A DNA stretch of 64,000 bases from contig NZ_JARGNU010000003.1 in assembly GCF_029212375.1 (NCBI RefSeq), positions 1 to 64,000 on the forward strand, in the 5' to 3' direction. Source of the DNA: Zhongshania sp. GTDB taxonomy: Bacteria; Pseudomonadota; Gammaproteobacteria; Pseudomonadales; Spongiibacteraceae. The stretch's first letter is position 1. Each line of letters opens with the position of its first letter. Of this stretch, positions 1 through 8,442 are shown in pieces. Under the pieces are notes generated by a model, which did no database searches, was not told the DNA's origin, and saw nothing but the letters and a program-made list of their open reading frames with translations. A program made the translations under genes and the position numbers.

Positions 1-70
1 AATAATTGACGGGTATTGTCTCTTATTAAGGCGTCCGGTTCATTCAACCAGAACACGGATCAAGTCCGGT

Positions 71-210
71 ATGACCGCTATCCAGTCGATATAACTGCTT
101 TTTTAGTTGGTATGACTGCGTTTTCGGCCGGTATGGTGGTGTTTTTTGCTCGGCATGACATCTTTTTCAAGGTCGGCATGGCTGTTTTTACGCTCGGTAT
201 GGCTGCAAAT
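71..210. repeat. Degenerate 21-bp tandem repeat
   Basis: Units begin at 71, 91, 112, 133, 155, 178 and 199, with spacings of 20, 21, 21, 22, 23 and 21 bp. Most carry an ATG-GCTG/ACTG start followed by a T-rich centre and a CGGY end. Because unit lengths are not all multiples of three, a coding repeat is unlikely. It looks like decayed tandem duplication. Confidence 0.6.
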
Positions 211-243
211 TTTACAGTACTTTGCCTCATCTCCTGCGTTGTC

Positions 244-264
244 ATTCTGAACTTGATTCAGAAT
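244..264. repeat. Palindromic element, 8-bp perfect arms
   Basis: ATTCTGAA (244-251) and TTCAGAAT (257-264) are perfect inverted arms around a 5-nt CTTGA centre. The element sits in non-coding DNA beside the tandem repeat. Similar palindromes occur as dispersed intergenic repeats in many bacteria; I see no second copy in this window. Confidence 0.5.
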
Positions 265-368
265 CTAATGCCGCAGTCGTTGAATATTGGCTTAAGGCTG
301 GTATAACAGAGAAACAGGGTTTCCACTTTTTCTTAATCTAGCAAAGGTATAGCAACTTGATATTGATT

Positions 369-554
369 ATGAAAACTGAGTTCGAGAACCTGCAACAGAA
401 TGATGCACACTCTTATGATGTGGATACCAATTCCGATAAACAGGTTCTTAAAATCTATTGCGGCGAGGTGTTGATCGCCAAAAAGATCAAGCAGAAAAAA
501 TCGATTCGCTACTTTGGGGTTCGGGATTACCAGCAGTATCTAAACTTGGTTTAA
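369..554 (+). CDS. Small hypothetical protein (61 aa)
   Basis: I do not recognise this protein. The ATG at 369 is preferred to an in-frame TTG at 357. The product is hydrophilic, acidic in the N-terminal half (QNDAHSYDVDTNSDK) and basic in the middle (AKKIKQKKS), ending in an aromatic segment (YFGVRDYQQYLNLV). There is no signal peptide or membrane segment and only a weak ribosome-binding site. It lies alone, ending 59 bp before the convergent end of the mechanosensitive channel gene. It may be a genuine small cytoplasmic protein or a chance frame. Confidence 0.4.
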   Translation: MKTEFENLQQNDAHSYDVDTNSDKQVLKIYCGEVLIAKKIKQKKSIRYFGVRDYQQYLNLV

Positions 555-613
555 TTACTGCTTTTCTCAAGTAGGAAACTGGCGGCCGTCCTTGGCTGCT
601 GTGATTTTGTGGG

Positions 614-3600
614 CTATTTCTCTTCCTCTGATCGAATCCATATGTCCCGCTGTGGAAACGGAATTTCTATTTCATGTTTTCTTAAGATTGCCTCTATTTC
701 CACGTGAATCTCGTGAATTAAGGGCATGATGTCGAGCATGCTGGGCACAAATACGCGCAGTTCAAAGTTGAGGCTGCTGTCGCCAAAGCCAACAAAAAAC
801 ACCGATGGTGGCGGATCTTTGGTAATGCGGCGGTTGTCGTCTATGACTTTAGAGAGCAATTTATGCACGGCAAGCACATCTGATCCGTAAGCAACGCCTA
901 CTTTTATAATTTGCCGAGTAATGGAGTCGCTTAGTGTCCAGTTGGTGAGCTGTTCGGTTATAAAGGTTTTGTTGGGAATTATCTGTTCTTTGCGATCCCA
1001 GTCGGTGAGTGTTGTTGCGCGTATACGAATGCGCGTTACGGTTCCGGTGTGGTTGCCTACGGTAACGGTGTCGCCAACGCGGATTGGGCGTTCGAATAAA
1101 ATGAGCAGGCCAGAGACAAAGTTGGCTACGATTTCTTGTAAACCAAAGCCCAGACCGACGCCTAAAGCGGCGACGAGCCATTGCAGTTTTGACCACTGGG
1201 CACCAATAATATTGAGCGAAACGATAATCCCAACCAGTACGATAATATATTTCACTACCGTGGTAATTGCATAGCTGCTACCAGCTTCTAGCCGCAGTTT
1301 GCGAAGGATTGATATTTCTAATATGCCCGGTAGGTTGCGTGCGCCCAAGTAGGTTAATGTCATCATGATGATGGCAATGATGCCGTCGGCAAGGGTGATT
1401 GCCTTTTCGCCCATGGCGGGGTTTGCGCCCGCCACATGCCAGAGTTCAACATTATTGAGTACACTCAGAGCCGGTAGTATTTCTGCCCATAAATCCCAGA
1501 CTAAAACGATTGCTGCAACTGCCGTTAACAAGCCCACAAAACCTCTGGTTTGCTGGGTAATGGTGTCCATATCGTATTCGGTGGCTTCAATTGCTTCTGG
1601 CATTCCCTCACCGGCATTGTCGGCCGCTTGGCGATTTGCATTTTGAGCTTGCTCTGTTTTGCGTTTCAGGCGCAGCCGTTCAAGGGTCATGCGCCGTTCT
1701 ATCACCGAAAATATTCGTAAACTTAGCGAGTAAAGTATGAAGAGCATGGCCAGTAAACAAGCACTTACAAATAGCTTGCTTTGAATTAGTAGTGCCGAAA
1801 AATGATAGCCGTACCAAGAGAGACCGAGCAGAATTAACGGAATGCTAACAGCCAAGCCATGTGCGATGTATTTAATGGTGATTTGGCGGCGAGAAACGTG
1901 GTTTCTCAAATGCAGGAGCTTCCATAATACGCGGTGCGCTACGTAGGCTAGCGCAAGCGACGAAACCCCGAAAAGTAGCCGGCTAATAATTGTATTGCCA
2001 TCGTTGGTGTGGTCTGCAATGGGGATAAAAAGGGCGACAAAAACCAGTGTTAAGGTGAGCCACGGTAGGTGCTTTCTAATTACGGCAAGTATGTCTAACC
2101 GCCATTTAAAATGGAATTCGGCAATTCCGTCGGTTCTGCATATTTCGCGAAACACATTCAGCAATAACCATAGGCCAGCTGCATTCTTTAATCCTAGGTG
2201 AATCTGTTGTGTGGATGTGCCGCCGTCGGCCGTTAATACGGCAAGAAAGCCAAGTATTAAGGGGCCAGGTGAGGCGAGTACAAGTGATATGAGTAATGCT
2301 GTGGCCGTGTAGGAAAATCGGTCTCGATTGACTTTGCCAACGTTAATGGCCAAGGTTTTTAAGAGCTTAAGTAGTCGCGGCTTGAGTAACAGAGTTAGCC
2401 CAGGAACGACAAACAAAAAAAGCAGCCATTTATTATTCCATTGCAGGTTTTTTGCCACAACATTTGTTTGCCATTGCGGTAAGCGTTCTGACCACGGCGA
2501 GCTTTGCTGGGCAGTTTGTTTTAGTTGAACCCACAGTGGTGTCGTGCTGGGAATCCATAGTAAACGGCTATTGAGAAGTTTAATGTATTCGGCGGTTTTT
2601 ACATTCAGGGCAATATTTTCGCTTCGGGTAGTCATTATTGCATCAATGTACCGGCGGTAGATCTTGGCGCCGTCCTGAAGTAGTCGCGCTTTTTCCTCGT
2701 GCAATTCATTGCGTTGTGAACCCGTCCCACTAAGGTCAGTTTTGGTCATTAAATATTGGCGATCTTCTAGCCGAAGCTTACTAAGTTGGGCGCGGGCAAG
2801 TTCTTCATTTAGCGTTTTCGGTTTTAGTGTCAGGGCCGAGCGTTGGAAAAACTGTTGGCGCTGAGCCAGTAAATCGACCCCTAAGGTCGACAGGCGATCT
2901 GCACCAGTTATTGCAAGTTGCTGGGCCATGCTGTTGGCGTAGCGCTCTACGTAAGCGCGCTCGTCGCGCAATACGCCCAATTTAATAAGCAATTCATCGG
3001 TGCGGGCGGTGATATGGGCAATATCGCTAGCGAGCTCGGCGTTTTCTTTGGCAATTGTTTTAATATCTTCGGCAGCATTTTCTAATTGAATGAGATGCTG
3101 CTGGGCGCGCTCAGCGACCGCATTAGCTTGATTGCGACGGGCGCTGCTAACCGCTTCTTGCAGTTTGCCAATGGCTTGATTGGTGATATTGATTTTGCGT
3201 ACCACTAAACGCTGTTGAAGATCCAAAACTTCAAGCCTGGAGTCTCTGGAGATTAATCGTTGTCGCAATAATTCGACGCGGGCATTTGCGGCATCGCGTT
3301 CGCTCACGTTATAGGTTCTGCGTGCTTTGGCGAGTTCCGTGGTGTCACTTTCTGGGCTCTCTGCCAATTGCATTTCTGCGGCCGATTGCTTTTGTAATGC
3401 TGCTTCAATAAGTAGCGACACGTCTTGTTGCGCCGTTAAAATTTGGGCATTTATTGAGGTTTCTTCGCTGTGGAGTTCGAGCAATGTTGCCTGCTGATCC
3501 AGTAGCCTCTGCTCCAGCAGCCCCAGCTTGCCGCTAACATCGACCTCTGGAAAGCGTTGGTCGAGTTTGCGCTGAATGTCGGCCACGCGGGATGCGGCGT

Positions 3601-4006
3601 TGGCTATTTGGTCTATATAGCCCTGCGCTTGATTGCGGTCTTCGGTTGCTAACGCAAGGTTAGCGATCGATTTTTGATAGAGTTGAACAGCAAAATCGCG
3701 CTGTTCTGGGCTGATATTTTCTGAGGATTGAACAGCATTCAGCTGAAGTTGGATATCAGTACTTGTTTGCGGGGTAAGGGCAGACGCCGCGAAGCTAGGG
3801 CTTGCCGTCATGCCGAGCAGTAATAAAATCACGCCGATGGTGTTTGCGGCGTGGCGGCGCCACTGCTGGCTTGCGTGAGCCGAGTAGTACCCTATGGCAG
3901 CGGCAGGGGTGTTTAGGCTCGATAGTGGTGGGGCACCCAATTTTATCCTCCTTAAAGGTGGGGAAGCGTGGTTAGCTAGTAGATGGTTTTGTGGTGGAGA
4001 TAACAT
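614..4006 (-). CDS. mscK: MscK/KefA-type mechanosensitive channel
   Basis: Large MscS-family channel (1130 aa; E. coli MscK is about 1120) that opens under membrane tension to release solutes and K+ during hypo-osmotic shock. A hydrophobic signal-like segment spans residues 55-68 with likely cleavage near residue 74. Residues 80-480 form a long periplasmic, coiled-coil-rich domain, several membrane helices follow from about 535, and the MscS pore and beta domain lie at about 935-1030 (GVGLGFGLQEIVANFVSGLL, then RPIRVGDTV). The signal peptide begins about 50 residues in, so the ATG at 4006 may be too early, although it has an AAGG-type ribosome-binding site and no better ATG is visible. MscM (YjeP) is the alternative name for the same architecture. 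Confidence 0.88.
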   Translation of the reverse strand: MLSPPQNHLLANHASPPLRRIKLGAPPLSSLNTPAAAIGYYSAHASQQWRRHAANTIGVILLLLGMTASPSFAASALTPQTSTDIQLQLNAVQSSENISPEQRDFAVQLYQKSIANLALATEDRNQAQGYIDQIANAASRVADIQRKLDQRFPEVDVSGKLGLLEQRLLDQQATLLELHSEETSINAQILTAQQDVSLLIEAALQKQSAAEMQLAESPESDTTELAKARRTYNVSERDAANARVELLRQRLISRDSRLEVLDLQQRLVVRKINITNQAIGKLQEAVSSARRNQANAVAERAQQHLIQLENAAEDIKTIAKENAELASDIAHITARTDELLIKLGVLRDERAYVERYANSMAQQLAITGADRLSTLGVDLLAQRQQFFQRSALTLKPKTLNEELARAQLSKLRLEDRQYLMTKTDLSGTGSQRNELHEEKARLLQDGAKIYRRYIDAIMTTRSENIALNVKTAEYIKLLNSRLLWIPSTTPLWVQLKQTAQQSSPWSERLPQWQTNVVAKNLQWNNKWLLFLFVVPGLTLLLKPRLLKLLKTLAINVGKVNRDRFSYTATALLISLVLASPGPLILGFLAVLTADGGTSTQQIHLGLKNAAGLWLLLNVFREICRTDGIAEFHFKWRLDILAVIRKHLPWLTLTLVFVALFIPIADHTNDGNTIISRLLFGVSSLALAYVAHRVLWKLLHLRNHVSRRQITIKYIAHGLAVSIPLILLGLSWYGYHFSALLIQSKLFVSACLLAMLFILYSLSLRIFSVIERRMTLERLRLKRKTEQAQNANRQAADNAGEGMPEAIEATEYDMDTITQQTRGFVGLLTAVAAIVLVWDLWAEILPALSVLNNVELWHVAGANPAMGEKAITLADGIIAIIMMTLTYLGARNLPGILEISILRKLRLEAGSSYAITTVVKYIIVLVGIIVSLNIIGAQWSKLQWLVAALGVGLGFGLQEIVANFVSGLLILFERPIRVGDTVTVGNHTGTVTRIRIRATTLTDWDRKEQIIPNKTFITEQLTNWTLSDSITRQIIKVGVAYGSDVLAVHKLLSKVIDDNRRITKDPPPSVFFVGFGDSSLNFELRVFVPSMLDIMPLIHEIHVEIEAILRKHEIEIPFPQRDIWIRSEEEK

Positions 4007-4316
4007 GAGCTGCCTTTTTGGTGTTCAGAGCCTATTCAAAATGCTGGCTTAGCCTAACGGGTGTTGTCAGTTGATGTGGTCATTCCGTCTTGGATGAGAC
4101 GCTATGTTGAGCTATTGCTAAAAATGCATGAACTGACGTTACCAGAAATGAAAGCTGACGCGTATAAATAAAGAATGGCTCGGTAGCGAGCGACTTACTG
4201 TAAAGGATAAGGATTTTCTTAAACCGTTCAATTTACGCAGTCGGCCAGTCGGCCTTGCGGCAGTGGGGTTTGGATTACGGTCAGGTTGATGCGACCTTAG
4301 ATGCTTTAAGTAGAGT

Positions 4317-4436
4317 ATGTATTTTAAATCATGGTTAGGTGCAATTGGGGTTGTTCCTCTTCTCACTGGTGCATTAGGTTGGTGCCCACTATACGTGCCG
4401 TTCGGTAAGAGTAGTTGTAAAACTAAAACCAATTAA
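4317..4436 (+). pseudogene. DUF2892 (YgaP-type membrane domain) C-terminal remnant
   Basis: A 39-residue frame encodes the C-terminal half of a DUF2892 small membrane protein. The characteristic run GVVPLLTGALGWCPLY is followed by VPFGKSSCKTK, the usual ending of this family. Full members are about 60-70 residues with an upstream N-terminal helix. Here the same frame is interrupted upstream by TGA and TAG, and the preceding in-frame residues (RPVGLAAVGFGL) only vaguely resemble the expected helix. It is probably a decayed gene, though a short protein from the ATG at 4317 cannot be excluded. Confidence 0.6.
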
Positions 4437-4558
4437 ATTATTTGTTTGTGATCAATGTCGCCAAGGAAGGGTGCTAGTGCGGTAAATCGTATATCCACCA
4501 CGCTGCCGCGCACCGATACAATTGTGCCTTGCTTGAGCGTGCTGACATTTGTCTTCAT
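4433..4558 (-). pseudogene. Alternate F1 ATP synthase beta-subunit N-terminal remnant
   Basis: A 41-residue minus-strand frame (ATG at 4558, TAA at 4433) contains GTIVSVRGSVVDIRF. This is the characteristic beta-barrel N-terminus of F1 beta subunits; the VRGSVVD form is typical of the alternate (N-type) ATPase AtpD. The match fades after about residue 30 and the frame stops, whereas a real subunit has about 460-480 residues. No P-loop or other atp genes lie nearby. It reads as the leftover first few codons of a deleted N-ATPase operon. Confidence 0.6.
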
Positions 4559-4918
4559 GCACTAATTCCCATGCCTGTGTACTTGGCGCGACTTACGTAA
4601 AAGGCCTGCGCGGTAGCGAACTTAGTTGTAGCGTTCGGCGGCGATGCTATATTTCGCTTTCTGATTGAGTATACAGCGTGATGGGCGCGAGAATACAAAA
4701 TTTAGTTAAGCCGCTCGGTTCTAGTGGAACGGTATACAGCCACACTTACAAACTGATTTTGATGGCTGGCGGCTGATAACGCCCTTGTTCTCTGTTATGG
4801 CGTTTGGTTTTGCACCAAGGCATGATTGCAATGTGCGACGCTGGAAATAAGATAGTGCGACAGCGTGTTATGGATGGCTGGAGCTTGTAATAATACTTAG
4901 GGACGCGCAGGAAACACC

Positions 4919-6079
4919 ATGAATAAAAAAAGCCGCTTACGTGACTCTGCACTGCGATTGTCTGGACTAAGTCGTATTAGAAAACAGGGGCGTCGAGTAA
5001 AGCCTGGCGAGTTGCCTGGCATAGAACATGTCGCCGCGGCATTGATTGCACCGGCGCCGGGCAGTGTTGCTATTAGCTATATTGATTATAGCGCTGACCA
5101 AATTGAAACCGGTACTATCAGTAATCTTGACGAGTTTCTCGACAAACCCATGCCAAGTTGGGTTGCGGTTAGGTGGATCAACGTTAGTAATATGCATCCG
5201 TATGTTATTAACCAGTTTCGGCAGCATTTCGAATTTCACACGCTTACCGCCGAAGACGTATTGCATGTTACTCAGCGTCCCCGTGTGGAAAGTTTTGATG
5301 ACCATCTTTTTGTGGTGTTGCGAATGCTACAATTGCTTCAACATAACGCTGCAGGCGAGGCGAAGGATTGGACACTTGATACCGAGCAGGTAAGTATTTT
5401 TCTTTATGACAAAGTATTGATTACCTTCCAAGAAAAATTGGGTGATGTTTGGCAACCAATTCGGGAACGTCTGCACACAGAAGGCGTGCGCCTTCGAAAA
5501 AATGGCCCAGGTTATTTGTTATACGCGATGCTAGATGCAGTGGTAGACCATTGTTTTCCGGTACTTGAACACTATGGCGATTTGCTCGAAGACCTTGAAA
5601 TACTTACCTTGGAGTACCCCTCGCCAGATGTGCTGCGGCGGATTCATTGCGTTAAACGTGAATTGGCGCTATTGCGACGCATTGTTTGGCCGATGCGGGA
5701 GCTTGTTGATCATTTGTATCGTGAGGAGGAGGGTCGAATCAATGAATCGACGCGGCCGTATTTGCGCGATGTTTATGAGCATACAATTCAGATCGTTGAA
5801 ATTATCGAATCGTATCGTGAGATAGCCAGTGGCCTTACCGATCTCTATATGTCGGCGGTTTCAAACCGTATGAACGAGATTATGAAGGTGCTGACCATTA
5901 TGTCATCTGTGTTTATTCCCTTAACATTCATTGCTGGCGTGTATGGAATGAATTTTCAATTTATGCCGGAGCTCTCCTTACGGTGGGGCTATCCGGTAGT
6001 TTGGGGTGTATTTGTGGTGCTCACTATTGGCATGGTGTTATTTTTTAAACGTAAAGGCTGGCTAAGCGCGGGTAGATGA
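4919..6079 (+). CDS. corA: CorA family divalent cation transporter
   Basis: Inner-membrane pentameric Mg2+/Co2+ channel-type transporter (386 aa). The N-terminal two thirds is the cytoplasmic funnel, containing a long acidic helix. Two C-terminal membrane helices are separated by the signature GMN at residues 343-345 (YGMNFQFMPEL) and followed by a basic tail (KRKGW). The first about 30 residues are strongly basic and form an extension before the core domain. The start is supported by AGGAAA four bases upstream of the ATG. The VIT-type transporter follows 57 bp downstream in the same direction, so the two may be cotranscribed. The transported ion could be Mg2+, Co2+, Ni2+ or Zn2+; sequence alone does not settle it. 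Confidence 0.92.
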   Translation: MNKKSRLRDSALRLSGLSRIRKQGRRVKPGELPGIEHVAAALIAPAPGSVAISYIDYSADQIETGTISNLDEFLDKPMPSWVAVRWINVSNMHPYVINQFRQHFEFHTLTAEDVLHVTQRPRVESFDDHLFVVLRMLQLLQHNAAGEAKDWTLDTEQVSIFLYDKVLITFQEKLGDVWQPIRERLHTEGVRLRKNGPGYLLYAMLDAVVDHCFPVLEHYGDLLEDLEILTLEYPSPDVLRRIHCVKRELALLRRIVWPMRELVDHLYREEEGRINESTRPYLRDVYEHTIQIVEIIESYREIASGLTDLYMSAVSNRMNEIMKVLTIMSSVFIPLTFIAGVYGMNFQFMPELSLRWGYPVVWGVFVVLTIGMVLFFKRKGWLSAGR

Positions 6080-6136
6080 ACACGGGACGATAGCTAAGTG
6101 CTAAGCCCATTTAACATAAGCGGAGACCATTAAGGT

Positions 6137-6826
6137 ATGTCACACCAAGAACTTCACCGTCAACACCGAGTAGGTTGGTTGCGAGCCGCCGTACTGGGCG
6201 CTAACGACGGCATAGTGTCTACCGCAAGTTTGATCATCGGGGTAGCGGCGGCAAACTCAGATCATGGCGCTATTGTTGTGGCTGGTACCGCGGGATTAGT
6301 TGCTGGGGCCATTTCGATGGCGGCGGGCGAATACGTTTCAGTGTCGTCGCAGGCAGATACTGAGAAGTCAGATCTGTTGCAAGAGCGCTTAGCGATAGAA
6401 AATGATTATGAAGGCGAAGTCCTTGAACTGGCTGAGATATATGAGCAGCGTGGCCTTGAACCGGAGTTATCAGTTACCGTTGCGCGGCAGTTGATGGCGC
6501 ACGATGCACTTGGCGCGCATTCTCGCGATGAAATTGGCATTTCGGAATTAACGCAAGCACAGCCGGTTATAGCTGCATTTTCTTCTGCGCTTAGCTTTAG
6601 TGTTGGTGCGGCGCTGCCCTTGCTTACTGTGCTATTTTACAAATCACCCGATGTGAGTCTGTTGGTCGCGATTTTGTCATTGTTTTTTCTGGCGGCCTTA
6701 GGTGCGGTATCGGCCTATTTAAGCGGCGCAAAAATATATACGGGTGTTGTTAGAGTCACCCTGTGGGGGGCGCTCGCGATGGCTGCCACCGCGCTCGTTG
6801 GTATTGCATTTGATGTTGCGGTGTAG
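6137..6826 (+). CDS. VIT1/CCC1 family Fe/Mn transporter
   Basis: Integral membrane protein (229 aa) of the vacuolar iron transporter family, which moves Fe2+ or Mn2+ out of the cytoplasm by proton exchange. Seen: the N-terminal H-x4-GW-LRAAVLGANDGIVSTASLI signature, the second conserved block AGAISMAAGEYVSVSSQ-DTE, a central acidic cytoplasmic segment (about residues 75-130) that corresponds to the metal-binding region, and three C-terminal helices. It follows corA closely in the same direction, suggesting a small metal-homeostasis unit. The metal specificity is not visible. Confidence 0.88.
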   Translation: MSHQELHRQHRVGWLRAAVLGANDGIVSTASLIIGVAAANSDHGAIVVAGTAGLVAGAISMAAGEYVSVSSQADTEKSDLLQERLAIENDYEGEVLELAEIYEQRGLEPELSVTVARQLMAHDALGAHSRDEIGISELTQAQPVIAAFSSALSFSVGAALPLLTVLFYKSPDVSLLVAILSLFFLAALGAVSAYLSGAKIYTGVVRVTLWGALAMAATALVGIAFDVAV

Positions 6827-7011
6827 GTATTTATGTTGCGAACTTTTCGATAAGGCCGGGTAAATATTAACGGCCAAACCCAAAAGATTAATTTTTATAA
6901 AGCAGGGTGGGGCATGTCAAAAATATGTAAGGTGTTGTTGCGCTGCTGCTAATGGGTTTGTGTAATTTATGTAAGCTATTTATTGGGAAGCCGGTAGCTG
7001 TTCGCGTTTAC

Positions 7012-7025
7012 TTGATTTGAATCAA
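7012..7025 (+). promoter_or_regulatory. FNR/ANR box with class-II promoter geometry
   Basis: TTGAT TTGA ATCAA is a perfect match to the FNR/ANR consensus. A -10-like TAGTAT lies at 7047-7052, putting the expected transcription start near 7059-7060, about 41 bp from the centre of the box, as in class-II FNR-activated promoters. It precedes the small coiled-coil gene at 7096. Anaerobic or low-oxygen induction is inferred. Confidence 0.65.
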
Positions 7026-7095
7026 TTCACTTTTCCACAAAACCGATAGTATTTACTTAGCGCATTATTGCAGCCTTAGCATTGGAGAGTTGGCG

Positions 7096-7356
7096 ATGAG
7101 TACTAAGCAAAATTTCAACGACATGGTCGAAAAATTACGTGAGCAGCGTGACGAAATCAATGTGAAGATTCATTTGGCGAATATGGAAGTACGTGATGAA
7201 TGGGAAGAGCTAGAGCAAATGTGGGGCCAGCTCGTGGATAAAACCAAACGCGTGGGTAAAGAGGTGGAACCCGCCGCCGAGGGTGTGCACGCCGCAATTT
7301 CCCTTTTGGGCGAACAAATTACAGATGGTTATCGTAAAGTTAAGCGCGCTTTGTAA
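7096..7356 (+). CDS. Small coiled-coil protein, probably oxygen-regulated
   Basis: An 86-residue soluble, highly charged protein. Residues 5-60 are helical with heptad character (MVEKLREQRDEINVKI, then DEWEELEQMWGQLVDKTKRV), followed by a second helix to the C-terminus. There is no signal peptide or membrane segment. I recognise no characterised family; similar helical proteins are often annotated only as hypothetical. The ATG at 7096 is chosen over an in-frame TTG at 7090 because GGAGAG lies at the right distance. The perfect FNR/ANR box upstream is the best functional clue and suggests a role in oxygen limitation. Confidence 0.7.
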   Translation: MSTKQNFNDMVEKLREQRDEINVKIHLANMEVRDEWEELEQMWGQLVDKTKRVGKEVEPAAEGVHAAISLLGEQITDGYRKVKRAL

Positions 7357-7369
7357 GGTAAGTCTAAGA

Positions 7370-7397
7370 AGGCGGCGTCGGTGATTTGAGGCCGCCT
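7370..7397. terminator. Hairpin between convergent genes
   Basis: AGGCGGC (7370-7376) pairs with GCCGCCT (7391-7397) across a 14-nt loop, between the convergent coiled-coil and VOC genes. The following T-run is poor on both strands, so it may be a weak or factor-assisted terminator. Confidence 0.4.
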
Positions 7398-7420
7398 AGT
7401 TTCGTCACCAAGTTACTGAC

Positions 7421-8209
7421 TTATGTTCCGGCTTTCCGTTGACCTACGAGTGAAAATACCGCGCCCTGTGGGTCGAGTCCTTGAATGGTGTATTCGTCGC
7501 CTGGAATTGGGTCTGGGCCAGTTAATATCGTTCCGCCGCCAGCCTTTACTTTTTCGACCGCGATATCAATGTCTGCAACTCTGAAATAGTAATTCCACAT
7601 TGGCCGTGGCATAGCTTCTGGACTTGGCATTATTGCGCCGATCATGTGATCGTGACGTAAAAACTCGTACGTACCCATTGGCCCCATATCCATTTCGCTG
7701 TCTTTAATCCAGCCAAATTCCTTGCCATAGAATGAGCGCGCCCCAGCGGGGTTGCTGCTCATTAACTCGTTCCACGCGCAGTGTCCGTCCCTAGGGTGGT
7801 CAGCGGCAAAGGCAAGACTGGCTTCGTCGCTAAGCCCCCGCATAATATAAAACAGCGCGCCCTGGGGGTCGCTTACCATCGCGATACGGCCAACATCAGG
7901 AATGTCAGTTGCCGGCATTATTTCTGTGCCACCGGAGGTGATGATCCGCTCAATACAGGCGTCAACGTCGTCTGCGGCGAGATAGCCTAGCCATATTGGT
8001 TGCGCGCCGCCTGCTTTCATCTCAGTCGTAATCTGTAGCATGCCACCAATGTCGGCGCTGGCTTTGGCGGTGATAATCGTATAATCCATCTCGGCTTGGC
8101 CGCTATCGTTGAATTCCCAGTCGAGTACATTTCCGTAGAATGATTGCGCGAGATCAGTATTGTCTGTTAGCAGCTCGTACCAGATGAAATCGCCGTGTTT
8201 GTTGGCCAT
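7421..8209 (-). CDS. Two-domain VOC (glyoxalase-fold) family protein
   Basis: A cytoplasmic 262-residue protein made of two tandem vicinal-oxygen-chelate domains (about residues 8-125 and 140-260). Each starts with an H/N-x-x-W-x-E/N-L pattern (GDFIWYELLTDN; GHCAWNELMSSNP) and ends with a DPQGA(L/V)F segment (VSDPQGALFYI; LDPQGAVFSLVG). The layout matches the VOC proteins annotated as 27-kDa antigen Cfp30B-like or lactoylglutathione-lyase-like. The substrate is unknown, and glyoxalase I activity should not be assumed. The start has a strong AAGGAG site. It stands alone and is convergent with the coiled-coil gene. Confidence 0.82.
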   Translation of the reverse strand: MANKHGDFIWYELLTDNTDLAQSFYGNVLDWEFNDSGQAEMDYTIITAKASADIGGMLQITTEMKAGGAQPIWLGYLAADDVDACIERIITSGGTEIMPATDIPDVGRIAMVSDPQGALFYIMRGLSDEASLAFAADHPRDGHCAWNELMSSNPAGARSFYGKEFGWIKDSEMDMGPMGTYEFLRHDHMIGAIMPSPEAMPRPMWNYYFRVADIDIAVEKVKAGGGTILTGPDPIPGDEYTIQGLDPQGAVFSLVGQRKAGT

Positions 8210-8442
8210 GCTTATTCTCCTTATAATTTAGTCCACTGCTTAATGCTACTCGTCGCCGACGCGAGGGCCGAGGGCTAAATCGACACTAGCACAGAATTTT
8301 TACAGTTTTTAGTATGTTCTCGGCTAGCAGTGGTGCGGTCATTTATAGGCTAAAATAGCGAATACATATAATTTGGGGTGAAATCCGTGGAGGCGAAGAA
8401 TGCTGGGCAGTAAGCACGAGGTTTTTCAGTGGCGTAGTATGC

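Larger units (their letters stand above)
1..368. other. Left-edge region without a credible gene
   Basis: No convincing gene starts here. An open frame from a TTG at 16 to 306 exists, but it is made largely of a degenerate 21-bp tandem repeat and a palindrome, and its hydrophobic peptide follows from the repeat composition. I treat the stretch as intergenic repeat DNA; the two repeat elements are listed separately. Confidence 0.55.
4007..4918. other. 0.9-kb intergenic region with gene remnants
   Basis: No complete gene is visible between the divergent mscK and corA genes. Two fragments of recognisable families remain, listed separately: a DUF2892 C-terminal piece on the plus strand and an alternate F1 beta-subunit N-terminal piece on the minus strand. 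They overlap tail to tail at 4433-4436. The rest (about 4560-4900) shows nothing I can assign. Confidence 0.6.

Noticed and set aside
16-306. 96-residue hydrophobic frame at the left edge
   Set aside because: It consists largely of a tandem DNA repeat with unit lengths not divisible by three plus a palindrome; no family features.
4139-4432. Minus-strand 97-residue frame in the mscK-corA gap
   Set aside because: It is antisense to the DUF2892 remnant, basic and low in complexity, with no recognisable domain.
4485-4515. Possible small functional gene from the F1-beta-like fragment
   Set aside because: Only the N-terminal strands are present, without nucleotide-binding residues; it is treated as a remnant.
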